The notes under the pieces are model-generated. The model saw only the letters and a list, made by a program, of their open reading frames with translations. It searched no databases and was not told the origin of the DNA. Shown in pieces: positions 8,540 through 16,159 of a stretch of 22,883 nt of DNA. A program made the translations under genes and the position numbers. Numbering within the stretch: the stretch's first letter is position 1; the number at the start of each line of letters is the position of its first letter. Source of the DNA: a virus. The stretch is taken from positions 1 through 22,883 of the IMG/VR virus record IMGVR_UViG_3300034375_008440. One strand, 5' to 3'.

Positions 8540-9451
8540 ATGGCTAAGGACTTTTCATTAACTAAATATTTTAGAGAGCAATATATTAATGAATTTAAAA
8601 GTAATGCTCAAAAAGAAACTAGCGCTATGCGTAGTTCTACTTTCACAGCATATGATGAAGATGGTGAACAACCTTACTTAAATGAAAAAAGTATTGAAGA
8701 TTATAGAAGAGTATCTGCACCTAGAGCTAAAAAAGACAAAAATAATCCTAATTTTTTAAATGTATTTATAGATTATGATATCGGTCCTGGAGGTGCTACT
8801 ATGGCATTTGGTAAAGAAACAATGACAGGTCAAATTAGAAGATTAAGTTCAGAAAGAGCTCGGCTAATAATGAATAATATAGCTGTTATGCTTCAAAATA
8901 AATATGATATAGAAGATATTGAAGTTACAGATTTAGAGAATGGTAAAGTAAGATTATTTGCAGTGTCAGATGATTTTATAGACATGAAAGGTGATGAATT
9001 TGGGGATTTTGGCCTACCAGGTAATTTACAAGAAATAGATATGAATGATCCTGTTTTAGTAAAAATGAGAGCAGCTAAATCAGCAAATAAAAAAGCTGAC
9101 AAAGAAATAGATAATATCAAAAGAATGAACCCAAAAGCAGATAGAAAATCTCTTGATATGATTAAGCAAATAGGTATGTTGCAAAAAGAAAGAGAACAAT
9201 TAATGCGAGATATGGAGCAAGAAGCTGAACCAGAAGGTGGACCTATTGCTGATATGTATGGTGCTAAATTAAATCGTATTGATAGCAAAATTGCTAAATT
9301 AACAGGTAGAAAAGAAATGACTTACAATCAGGCAATAGCAATGGATGAAGGTTCTTGTGGTTATACACCAGATGGAGAACCAAGATCTAAACCAGCAGGT
9401 CCAAATTTAATGGAACTAAAAGAAAAAATATTTAACTCATTAAAAAAATAA
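8540..9451 (+). CDS. Putative internal head or scaffold protein with capsid-type leader
   Basis: The 303-residue protein starts with an amphipathic leader in which FSLTKYFREQYINE ends at Glu18. It closely resembles the leader of the gene at 16152 (FNLHSFYKKQYIAE) and, more distantly, the T4 internal-protein leader ending FIAEA. The middle contains an alpha/beta segment (FLNVFIDYD, then IEVTDLENGKVRLFAVSDDF). Residues 180-265 are charged and look coiled-coil. The C-terminus is the amphipathic helix LMELKEKIFNSLKK. I recognise no enzyme motif. A packaged internal protein or prohead-core component is the best inference. It is preceded by a candidate late promoter and followed by another leader-bearing gene. 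Confidence 0.6.
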   Translation: MAKDFSLTKYFREQYINEFKSNAQKETSAMRSSTFTAYDEDGEQPYLNEKSIEDYRRVSAPRAKKDKNNPNFLNVFIDYDIGPGGATMAFGKETMTGQIRRLSSERARLIMNNIAVMLQNKYDIEDIEVTDLENGKVRLFAVSDDFIDMKGDEFGDFGLPGNLQEIDMNDPVLVKMRAAKSANKKADKEIDNIKRMNPKADRKSLDMIKQIGMLQKEREQLMRDMEQEAEPEGGPIADMYGAKLNRIDSKIAKLTGRKEMTYNQAIAMDEGSCGYTPDGEPRSKPAGPNLMELKEKIFNSLKK

Positions 9452-9471
9452 TAATAATAATAAATTTTTAT

Positions 9472-9481
9472 ATATTTATAA
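9472..9481 (+). promoter_or_regulatory. Candidate late promoter element ATATTTATAA
   Basis: This copy sits in the short gap before the acidic scaffold-like gene, 16 bases upstream of its ATG. It is followed by CAAAATAAA, like the A-rich stretch after the other copies. Confidence 0.5.
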
Positions 9482-9497
9482 CAAAATAAACACTAAA

Positions 9498-10142
9498 ATG
9501 GCAAACGAATTTAACTACAGAAATTACTTAAAAAACAACCCACTTTTAGCTGAAGCCAAAAAAGATGAGGAAGTTAAAGAAGAGTATAAAAAAGACATGG
9601 ACGAAGGATATAAAAAGGACATGGATGAAGAAATGAAAGCAGATAAAAAATCATCTAAGATGAAACTATCAGAATTTAAAGCTCAAATTAAAGAAAGAAT
9701 TTTAGCTGAAATGTCGGATGATTTAGATGAAGCTGATGCTGTTTCATTTAGAAGACAAAATTCTCCTTCATATACTATGGATGCTGATGGCGGTCCTGTT
9801 AACCCACAACCTCATAAAGTAGGTAAATCTACTGTTGAAGAAATGGAAGACATGGATGAAGAAATAGATAAAATGGATGAGCAAGAAGATGTAGAAGTTG
9901 AAGATAATGAAGATATTAATATTGATGTTGAAAAAGATATCGATATTGATGACGAATCTTCAGAATCAGATATTGAAGTTAAATCTACAGTACCTGGAGA
10001 ATCATCTGATGTATCAGCTATATTAGGTCTTTTAACTAAAGCTCAAGAAAGAGCAGAAAAAATGGGTGATGAAAAACTATTAGATCAAATAGGAAATACT
10101 ATCACATATTATACTAGAGCACACGTAGTAAAAGCAAATTAA
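9498..10142 (+). CDS. Acidic scaffold-like protein with capsid-type leader
   Basis: The 214-residue protein is very rich in Asp, Glu, Lys and Met and should be helical or disordered. Its N-terminus (FNYRNYLKNNPLLAEA) ends in LAE|A at Glu19, like a capsid-targeting leader. A second site, RILAE|M at Glu71, follows a segment (KLSEFKAQIKE) resembling the leader of the gene at 19045. Residues 30-45 hold a tandem YKKDMDE repeat. Residues 110-155 are a long acidic tract alternating Asp with Ile or Val, also found at the C-terminus of the gene at 11422. The last 45 residues look like a folded helical end. Such proteins suit the prohead core (compare T4 gp22, gp67 and gp68), but I do not claim homology. 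Confidence 0.6.
   Translation: MANEFNYRNYLKNNPLLAEAKKDEEVKEEYKKDMDEGYKKDMDEEMKADKKSSKMKLSEFKAQIKERILAEMSDDLDEADAVSFRRQNSPSYTMDADGGPVNPQPHKVGKSTVEEMEDMDEEIDKMDEQEDVEVEDNEDINIDVEKDIDIDDESSESDIEVKSTVPGESSDVSAILGLLTKAQERAEKMGDEKLLDQIGNTITYYTRAHVVKAN
9585..9632 (+). repeat. Two tandem 24-base units encoding YKKDMDE(G/E)
   Basis: Two adjacent 24-base units inside the acidic protein gene differ at four positions. They encode YKKDMDEG and YKKDMDEE. This is a recent in-frame duplication in a disordered, charged part of the protein. Confidence 0.8.
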
Positions 10143-10161
10143 TAATAATAAAATAAAAGTA

Positions 10162-10329
10162 ATGACACAAGAAATTTTTGATAAAATTGAAGTGCTTTAT
10201 GAAACATTCAAAGCAGAACATGCTGGAACTTCTAAAGCAGCTCATGGCCGTGCAAGAAAAGCACTAGGTAATATAAAAAAGCTAATTTCAGAATATAGAA
10301 AAGCATCTGTAGCTGAAGATAAAAAATAA
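10162..10329 (+). CDS. Small histone H1/Hc1-like DNA-binding protein
   Basis: This 55-residue protein starts at the ATG at 10162 after an A-rich leader and ends at TAA 10327-10329. It begins MTQEIFDKIEVLYETFK and contains SKAAHGRARKALGNIKKLI, then SEYRKAS and a Lys-rich end. The motif of small residues, then R-A-R-K-A-L, then K-K-L and E-(F/Y)-R-K matches the short histone H1-like (Hc1 family) proteins frequent in Bacteroidota, which bind and condense DNA. Its position between the acidic scaffold-like gene and the EF-hand gene, starting six bases before the latter, suggests a role with packaged DNA in the head or on host DNA. The family call is from remembered patterns and needs a profile search. 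Confidence 0.65.
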   Translation: MTQEIFDKIEVLYETFKAEHAGTSKAAHGRARKALGNIKKLISEYRKASVAEDKK

Positions 10330-10334
10330 TTTTA

Positions 10335-11429
10335 ATGCTCAACGAAAAAAAGCTTACTAAAGCAGAACTCGATAAAAGAGAAGATATCATAATGAAAATG
10401 AAAAAAAACAAGCGTGCGCTTGTTGACAAATATGGTAAAGATGCTGAAGCTGTAATGTATGGGCGTGCAACTAATATGGCTAAAAAACAAGCAGAATCTA
10501 TGAAAAATGATAGACTAAGTGAGTTAATTAAAGACGCACTCACAAATCCTGAAAAAGCAGATTTAAATAAAGATGGCAAATTATCTGACTACGAAAAAAC
10601 CAGAGGAAAAGCTATTGAAAAAGCAATGATGAAAGAAACTTTGGATGATGAAGTTTTTGCAATGGCTGATAGAATGGTAGCAACAATGGGTGCTGAAGCT
10701 GTTGTTGATGCAATAGTTAGAGCAATGTCTACTGATGATGCTAAATTATATTTTAGTGCTATAATGAGAGATTATGATATCAATGAAGTAGCAGGATATG
10801 ATAGAAAAGGTAATAAAGTTATGGATTCATCAGATGATACTAAAAGAAGAAAAAGAGGTATTGGAAGTGTATCTTTAAAAGACATTAAAGAGACTATTAA
10901 GCAAATGAGATCTATAAATGAAAAAGCATATCCATTTGATCAATGTCTTGATGATAATGAACCTAAATACGGTAAAAAAGGAGCTGCTAGAGTATGTGGT
11001 TCAATTAGAGCCGCATTTGGTGAAGGAATTAAAGAAGGTTTACCTAAAGGCTATTTCAAGAAAGAATTTGGAGTAGGTAAAAAAAAAAGTCTTAAAGAAG
11101 CAAGCGGTCCCGCAACAATAGAAGACACTGAAAAAGCTGCAAGAAAAGTCGTAGCAGCAATCAAGCTAGAACAACCTGAAGATGATATAAAGGTATCAAG
11201 AGGATTAGAAGAAGGTTCTTTTGATATAGATATAAATGATCGCGCTTATGAAGGAGGATCATATACAGTAGATAGTGATGGAGACATAACATTAGTATCA
11301 ATTAGAAAACCAGGATTTGTTGGTAATTTAAATGATGCCCCAAGTACTATACAAACAACTATGAATGATGTTTTAAATAACTCCCCATCTAAACCAAGAC
11401 CAGTATATAATCCAGAAAATAATGAATAA
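10335..11429 (+). CDS. Modular protein with EF-hand and possible protease-cut segments
   Basis: The 364-residue protein has several distinct segments. Residues 7-58 contain the KAELDKREDII ... YGKDAEAVMYGRATNMAKK type of helical motif seen in many phage proteins. Residues 76-87 are a complete EF-hand loop, DLNKDGKLSDYE, with Asp76, Asn78, Asp80 and Glu87 as calcium ligands. Residues 198-225 hold the YPFDQC ... ARVCGSIRAAFG motif with Cys204 and Cys221. The C-terminal 100 residues look like a small alpha/beta domain. INE|V (151), INE|K (196) and LKE|A (255) separate the segments and resemble prohead protease sites. The stretch before Glu196 resembles the leaders of other genes here. It overlaps the next gene by eight bases. 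Confidence 0.6.
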   Translation: MLNEKKLTKAELDKREDIIMKMKKNKRALVDKYGKDAEAVMYGRATNMAKKQAESMKNDRLSELIKDALTNPEKADLNKDGKLSDYEKTRGKAIEKAMMKETLDDEVFAMADRMVATMGAEAVVDAIVRAMSTDDAKLYFSAIMRDYDINEVAGYDRKGNKVMDSSDDTKRRKRGIGSVSLKDIKETIKQMRSINEKAYPFDQCLDDNEPKYGKKGAARVCGSIRAAFGEGIKEGLPKGYFKKEFGVGKKKSLKEASGPATIEDTEKAARKVVAAIKLEQPEDDIKVSRGLEEGSFDIDINDRAYEGGSYTVDSDGDITLVSIRKPGFVGNLNDAPSTIQTTMNDVLNNSPSKPRPVYNPENNE

Positions 11430-11889
11430 AGCTGATTTTAAAGAAAGAATTAGATTACTTGTAAAACAAGTATACTCAAATACAAAAGAAGCTGAAGCAG
11501 CTGCTGTTGAGTATGATGAATTAACTAAATTTCCTGAATTAAAAGCAGTTATTATAGATTTATTAACTCATGAGTTTGATTCATTTTTAGCATCAATTGA
11601 TTGGGTTGCACCTCGTCCTACTACATTTAGAATTAATTTAAGAAATGATGAAAATTTCTATCTTATTTGGATGCAAAGAAGTTGGATTGCACAAGTAGAA
11701 GGTAAAAAATATTATTTACTTAACTTACCAGAAGAAGAAAATTGTGTTCAACATATAGCTAGAATTTTAAGATATGGAGCACCTGGTGATGGAGCTGAAG
11801 CTAGTGAAGGAGGAGAAGAAGATATTAATGTAGATGTCGAAGACAACGTAGATGTAGATGTTGACGATACAACAGACGTAGAAGTATAA
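11422..11889 (+). CDS. Unknown protein with acidic Asp/Val tail
   Basis: This 155-residue protein has a folded-looking part of about 118 residues with many aromatics (DWVAPRPTTFRINL, FYLIWMQRSWIAQV). It ends in an acidic tail, residues 130-155, alternating Asp with Val or Ile (DINVDVEDNVDVDVDD). The tail closely resembles the tract in the gene at 9498. Acidic tails of this kind could contact basic head-interior proteins or DNA-binding proteins. I do not recognise the family. It starts inside the EF-hand gene and its TAATG junction shares one base with the next gene, so the three are probably expressed together. Confidence 0.55.
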   Translation: MNKADFKERIRLLVKQVYSNTKEAEAAAVEYDELTKFPELKAVIIDLLTHEFDSFLASIDWVAPRPTTFRINLRNDENFYLIWMQRSWIAQVEGKKYYLLNLPEEENCVQHIARILRYGAPGDGAEASEGGEEDINVDVEDNVDVDVDDTTDVEV

Positions 11890-13097
11890 TGGATCCAATT
11901 ACTAAATATTTAAATAATATAGCATATAAATTTCCTAAAGGGTATCCTGATATGAATGATCCTAAGGATAAAACTATGTTATTTGAACTTATAGAACAAC
12001 AATTGAATTTATTTTCAGATGAAGAATTAGATAAACTTACTGTAAAAATAAAAGATAAAACTGGAGTTGATTTAGATAAAGTAGACAAATCAACTAAAAA
12101 TCAAATATTAGATATAATAGGTGATGATGAATTAAGTAATGATGAAATAAAAAGAATTAAAAATTTAGTTAGTGGTTTTAAATATGAAGAAGATTTTTAT
12201 AATTATACTCAATCAAAAGGTTTATCTGTAAAATCACAAAAGGCTATTTTTAATAAAGCATCTCAAATGGGTGAACTTCCATCTTTAATTAGTTATATTA
12301 AATCTTCAAAACCAAAATTTGAAGAAGCTGGAGAAGGAAGTATTTTAACTTTATTTAATGGGTCTGGAATATCAGAGGATTTTTTACTTTGGTTATATCA
12401 ATATACCATAGGAGCAGGTGATGATATTTTAGGAGTGGGTAGGATGGAAGAATTTATTATTTTTATGTTTGATAATACTATTAATCCTCCATCAGGTGAT
12501 GCTGGATTAAAAGATGGAACTGAAATTGAAGTAAAAGGAAATAATGCTAAAATTTGGGGACAAAAAGATGGTATTTTAAATAGTACTGGATTTAAAATTG
12601 GTCAAAAATCAATTGATAGAGAATTTAGTAAAATAATGGATAATCCCTATATAGGAGCATTTCAAAAAATGTCTGAACCAGATGAACAAGGTAAAAGAAA
12701 AACACTTGTAAAAGGAGATACAGCTTTAGATTCTATTTTAATAAAAAATGTACAACGAGCTATAAACCAAGGAGTAAATTTAGATGATATTCACCAAGCT
12801 ATATTAAATATTTTATTTGATTTTTATAATAAAGATGTATCCCAAAATGAGGTCAAAAGATTTGTTACTAAAGATGTAATAACAAATCAAAATGAATTAA
12901 ATAAAGCTATGTTTACAGCTCAATTAGTTGCTTATTCAAAAGCTGAAGGATGGGAATATTTATGGTTAGGTGTGCCAAATTTAGGTACATATAAAGTATA
13001 TGTTGTTGATGATATTCCAAAAGCAGTAGAAAATGGGGAAATTATTATTAACAGTAAACTAGGATTAGGTAATGTATTTAGAGCAAAATTAAATTAA
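11889..13097 (+). CDS. Putative PD-(D/E)XK-fold protein
   Basis: The 402-residue protein is mostly helical in its first 170 residues. The centre contains a GVGRMEEF motif (Glu187 and Glu188), then GDAG with Asp204, then EIEVKG with Glu212, Glu214 and Lys216, followed by NAKIWG. The spacing Glu ... Asp ... E-x-K is what a PD-(D/E)XK nuclease core would show, and I recall similar glycine-flanked EVKG segments in uncharacterised proteins near the structural genes of T4-like phages. The C-terminus (GWEYLWLGVPNLGTYKVYVVDD) looks like an alpha/beta end. No capsid-type leader is obvious. Nuclease activity is a hypothesis; a purely structural relative with a residual fold is possible. Confidence 0.5.
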   Translation: MDPITKYLNNIAYKFPKGYPDMNDPKDKTMLFELIEQQLNLFSDEELDKLTVKIKDKTGVDLDKVDKSTKNQILDIIGDDELSNDEIKRIKNLVSGFKYEEDFYNYTQSKGLSVKSQKAIFNKASQMGELPSLISYIKSSKPKFEEAGEGSILTLFNGSGISEDFLLWLYQYTIGAGDDILGVGRMEEFIIFMFDNTINPPSGDAGLKDGTEIEVKGNNAKIWGQKDGILNSTGFKIGQKSIDREFSKIMDNPYIGAFQKMSEPDEQGKRKTLVKGDTALDSILIKNVQRAINQGVNLDDIHQAILNILFDFYNKDVSQNEVKRFVTKDVITNQNELNKAMFTAQLVAYSKAEGWEYLWLGVPNLGTYKVYVVDDIPKAVENGEIIINSKLGLGNVFRAKLN

Positions 13098-13098
13098 T

Positions 13099-14952
13099 AT
13101 GTGTAAATGTGGATGTAATAGCTGTGAAACCAAAAGTACTACGTTAGTACTTAAGGAAAGTAAATTTATACATACTCCTATATCGGAGGGGTTAAAATAT
13201 CATATAGACAATCAAATACCGTTAAGTGAAAATATATATCGTATTGGTTCCAAAGAATATATGAAATTATACACTGAAGCTAGATCATTATATTCTCGTG
13301 GTAAATTAGATGTAAATGAAGCAGATAAATATTTTTTAACAGAAACTCATGTTGGTAGTTTTGGTATGTTTGAAGGTAAAAGAGTACCACTAGATATTCC
13401 TATGATAAATGAAGAAGAAGAATATTATGTAACTGTTAATCGTGGACCTAAAATTGGTAAATCATTAGTAAGATCAGCTGAATCTGATTATGAAGAACCA
13501 AGAATATTTTCAAAAGAAGAAGCTGAAGAATATATTAAACGAGTTAAAAACTCAGGAGCTACACCTGGACAAATAGCCTCATATTGGGTGTCTGATAGAG
13601 ACATGAATAGAATAGATGAAAATGAGGATAAATTATCAAAAATCAAACAAGAACTTGAAGCATTAAGACCAGGTATTAGTTGGATAGATGATATATTTAT
13701 TTCTTCATATGATGGTAGCTTACGAGTTGAATTAGATTATACATTATATCCTAACGAAATAAAACAACTTGCCCAAATTGCTGCCAAATATGGTATGGAA
13801 TTAAAATACATGACAGGTAAAAATGCTTCTTTAGTAAAAAATAAATTAAATGAAAATATTGACACAGGTGATTTTTTAAATAAAAATAGAGATCAAATTG
13901 AATTAGATTTTGGTCCTAGAACATTTAGAATGTTACAAATGCAATTAATGAAAGATGATGAAGCTTTTGTTAGAGATTGGTTAATAGCAAATGGTTATAT
14001 GGAAGAAGAAAAATTACCATTTGAAGAAAATCAATTAAATGAAAAAAAGGAAAAATCTAAACTTTGTAAAAGAGGTAGAGATTATATAGCTGCAAGAAAA
14101 AGAGCAGGTGAAAAATCATCAGCTTATCTATCAGGTAGAGCAGTTAAAGTTTGTAAAGGTTCAATAAAAGGAGCAGGTGGTAAAAAGAAAAAATCATATA
14201 AAAATGAAAATATAGCTCCTAACCATGATGGTAAAGCTGCACCTTATGGATCAGGATATAAAGTATTAGATATAGATAAAATAGCTGAGTCATTAAAAGA
14301 TTGGTTTGAAAAAGAAAATTGGGTAAGAATTAACACATCAGGTAATATAACGGGTGCTTGTGGTACAATGAAAAAAGGTAAAGCTACTACAAGATGTCTT
14401 CCTAAGAAAAAAGCTCAAGCAATGACTAAAGCAGAGCGTAAAGCTACTGTAGCTAAAAAAGTAAGAGGTAGTAAAAAAGGTAAACAATTTGTTTCTGTAA
14501 AAGAAGCTATGGTTGATTATGATTTTTCAAAAGAAGAACTAATCAGAGTTATTAAGCAACTTAAAAGAGGGGCTAGTACTGAAGTAAGTATGATTAAAGC
14601 ATTTGAAAAAGCTTTAGGTAGAAAACTTACAGATGATGAAATTAGAGGGTTTAAATTAAAAGAAGCAGAATTTAGAGGTAAAGAAGTATCTTTAAATAAA
14701 CCTAAAAGAGGTGGTTCTAAAGCATACTATGTTTATGTTAGAGATCCTAAAACTAAAAAAATTAAAAAAGTATCATTTGGTTCAGGTGGATTAAGAGCTA
14801 AAATTAAAAACAAAGATGCTAGAAATGCTTTTGCAAAAAGACATAATTGCGATAAGAAAAAAGATAGAACAAAAGCAGGATATTGGTCTTGTAACTTGCC
14901 TAGATATGCTAAGCAACTAGGTTTAGGGGCTAATATGAATACATTCTGGTAA
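13099..14952 (+). CDS. Large modular protein, Cys-rich N-terminus and several phage domains
   Basis: The 617-residue product starts MCKCGCNSC, a possible zinc site (Cys2, 4, 6, 9). It then carries closely spaced LKE|S (20), ISE|G (30) and LSE|N (44) sites. Residues 100-250 look alpha/beta. LNE|N (252) and LNE|K (315) bracket a helical segment with FGPRTFRMLQMQ. Residues 322-353 hold the CKRGRDYIAARK ... AVKVCKGSIKG motif (Cys323, Cys352). Residues 400-462 form a W-x-x-I ... CG ... KCLPK-like basic domain (DUF6321-like by memory). Residues 541-617 have YVYVRDPKTKKIKKVSFG and a YWSCN ending that I associate with T4-like phages. It looks like a concatenation of small domains, perhaps separated by the head protease. 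Individual functions are unknown. Confidence 0.6.
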   Translation: MCKCGCNSCETKSTTLVLKESKFIHTPISEGLKYHIDNQIPLSENIYRIGSKEYMKLYTEARSLYSRGKLDVNEADKYFLTETHVGSFGMFEGKRVPLDIPMINEEEEYYVTVNRGPKIGKSLVRSAESDYEEPRIFSKEEAEEYIKRVKNSGATPGQIASYWVSDRDMNRIDENEDKLSKIKQELEALRPGISWIDDIFISSYDGSLRVELDYTLYPNEIKQLAQIAAKYGMELKYMTGKNASLVKNKLNENIDTGDFLNKNRDQIELDFGPRTFRMLQMQLMKDDEAFVRDWLIANGYMEEEKLPFEENQLNEKKEKSKLCKRGRDYIAARKRAGEKSSAYLSGRAVKVCKGSIKGAGGKKKKSYKNENIAPNHDGKAAPYGSGYKVLDIDKIAESLKDWFEKENWVRINTSGNITGACGTMKKGKATTRCLPKKKAQAMTKAERKATVAKKVRGSKKGKQFVSVKEAMVDYDFSKEELIRVIKQLKRGASTEVSMIKAFEKALGRKLTDDEIRGFKLKEAEFRGKEVSLNKPKRGGSKAYYVYVRDPKTKKIKKVSFGSGGLRAKIKNKDARNAFAKRHNCDKKKDRTKAGYWSCNLPRYAKQLGLGANMNTFW

Positions 14953-14953
14953 A

Positions 14954-15238
14954 ATGTTTAGATTTAAAATTGACATATTTAATGAAATACCATGGCAAAA
15001 ATTTAGACGCCTACCAGAAATTAAACTTTTACTTTTAAATGAACAAGTAAAAAAATATAATCTTTATATAAATGAACTTACGTATGAACGTAATGTTTAT
15101 TTACATTGGTTAGAAGGACATAAAAAAGGACCTAAAGTTGAAACTACTCCTACCCCACCAGTAGAAGAGGGATTTTTATTACAGGAAAATTTATTTGACT
15201 TACTACAAGAAACAGGAGATAAAATTATAATAACATAA
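14954..15238 (+). CDS. Small unknown protein
   Basis: The 94-residue protein begins MFRFKIDIFNEIPW and is helical and aromatic over residues 1-54. It has a short Pro/Thr-rich linker (about 62-71), then a helix LLQENLFDLLQET. It contains LNEQ and INEL, which match the short cleavage-site pattern, but these are too common to mean much alone. I do not recognise it. It starts one base after the stop of the large modular gene and comes just before the fibre-like gene, so a minor virion or assembly role is possible. Confidence 0.5.
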   Translation: MFRFKIDIFNEIPWQKFRRLPEIKLLLLNEQVKKYNLYINELTYERNVYLHWLEGHKKGPKVETTPTPPVEEGFLLQENLFDLLQETGDKIIIT

Positions 15239-15248
15239 TAACATAACA

Positions 15249-15896
15249 ATGCCAAATTTACCAATTTCAGGATTACCAGCAGGGAGCGCATTAGACGGAA
15301 CCGAATTATTTGCTATTGTGCAAGATGGTGTAACCAAATACACTACCTTAAACGCAATTAATACTAGCACTACCTCCAATTATGGTTTATTTAACCAAAC
15401 AGGTTCATCAGCACCTATATCAGGTAGCACCCACGTTTCAGGTAATTTAATTGGAGGAGGAGTTGGAACACTATCGGTTCCCGCCAATGGCTTTACTAAA
15501 GGAGATGCATACCAAGCTACTTTTTCAGGAGTATTAAATGCTGAAAATAATAAAACACTTCAAATTACAATTAAGACTGATAGTGTAATTTTAGCAGATA
15601 CTGGAGTAATATCTATGCCTGGGATTACTGGCAATAAAAGATGGAGAATGGATGTTGATTTCTCTATTAGAGAAATTGGTGGGACTGGAACTGCTGAAAT
15701 AGCAACTGCAGGCACAATACAATTTAGAACAGATTCATCAGGTAATGTTATAACTGAAATTTTTAGTGATGTTAATAATACAACTTTTGATACTACAATA
15801 AGTAATACTTTAACAGTTGAAGCAGAATGGGGTAGTGGTCCAACTGATTTAAGTTCTATTTATTCTAAGTTATTTACTCTATTAAAAACTTACTAA
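15249..15896 (+). CDS. Fibre-like virion protein
   Basis: The 215-residue protein begins MPNLPISGLPAGSALDGTEL, followed by FAIVQDGVTKYTT. The motif I-S-x-L-P ... L-x-G-T-E-L ... V-Q-x-G-V-T-x-x-T is a common N-terminal module of phage tail and head fibres. The remaining 150 residues are Gly/Thr/Ser-rich beta sequence (GNKRWRMDVDFSIREIG, EWGSGPTDL) that could form a trimeric jelly-roll or knob. Tail fibre, head fibre or decoration cannot be separated from sequence alone. It ends with LFTLLKTY, and its TAATG junction shares one base with the cupin gene. Confidence 0.65.
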   Translation: MPNLPISGLPAGSALDGTELFAIVQDGVTKYTTLNAINTSTTSNYGLFNQTGSSAPISGSTHVSGNLIGGGVGTLSVPANGFTKGDAYQATFSGVLNAENNKTLQITIKTDSVILADTGVISMPGITGNKRWRMDVDFSIREIGGTGTAEIATAGTIQFRTDSSGNVITEIFSDVNNTTFDTTISNTLTVEAEWGSGPTDLSSIYSKLFTLLKTY

Positions 15897-16159
15897 TGCA
15901 TCCATACACTAATCTCGAAACTACAGACAAATACATTATCAGAGAATTTGGTCAAGATATTGATCCTATAGAACTAGTTTGGCATCAAGATAAAGAAGAT
16001 AGATTAGTTGAGGTATTAGAAGGAGAAGGGTGGAAATTTCAAAGAGATAATAATGTACCTGTGGATATGAAAATAGGAGATCGTATATTTATACCCGAAG
16101 GAGAGATACATCGTATTATAAAAGGTACAACTGATTTAAAAATAAAAATAAATGGATAA
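15896..16159 (+). CDS. Small cupin-like protein
   Basis: The 87-residue protein has the pattern of a one-domain cupin. It reads LVWHQDKEDRLVEVLEG, then GWKFQRDN, then MKIGDRIFIPEGEIHRIIKG and LKIKI. The G-D-x-x-x-I-P-x-x-x-x-H-R part is the second cupin motif, with His75 as a candidate metal ligand. The first motif is degenerate, so a full metal site is uncertain. Phages of the T4 supergroup often carry small cupins of unknown role. Junctions of one base upstream and eight bases downstream suggest coupled translation with the fibre-like gene and the leader-bearing gene. Confidence 0.6.
   Translation: MHPYTNLETTDKYIIREFGQDIDPIELVWHQDKEDRLVEVLEGEGWKFQRDNNVPVDMKIGDRIFIPEGEIHRIIKGTTDLKIKING

Noticed and set aside
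8893-9288. 131-codon open frame on the minus strand
   Set aside because: It is fully inside the leader-bearing gene at 8540 in antisense, gives a Ser/Ile-rich product without motifs, and every supported gene here is on the + strand.
9585-9632. Direct repeats as a possible CRISPR or regulatory array
   Set aside because: There are only two adjacent units, in frame, without spacers. It is a small coding duplication.
10232-10579. Minus-strand open frame of 115 codons with hydrophobic segments
   Set aside because: It is antisense to the histone-like and EF-hand genes. The hydrophobicity comes from reading Lys-rich codons backwards as Phe and Leu.
14954-15238. LNEQ and INEL as prohead protease sites in the 94-residue protein
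   Set aside because: The [L/I]-x-E pattern is short and frequent in Glu-rich proteins. Here it is not at an N-terminal leader or a visible domain boundary.
16085-16093. ATATTTATA inside the cupin gene
   Set aside because: It matches nine of ten bases of the late-type motif but is within coding sequence (Arg-Ile-Phe-Ile-Pro) with no start codon at a suitable distance. It shows that the motif can arise by chance in such A+T-rich DNA.
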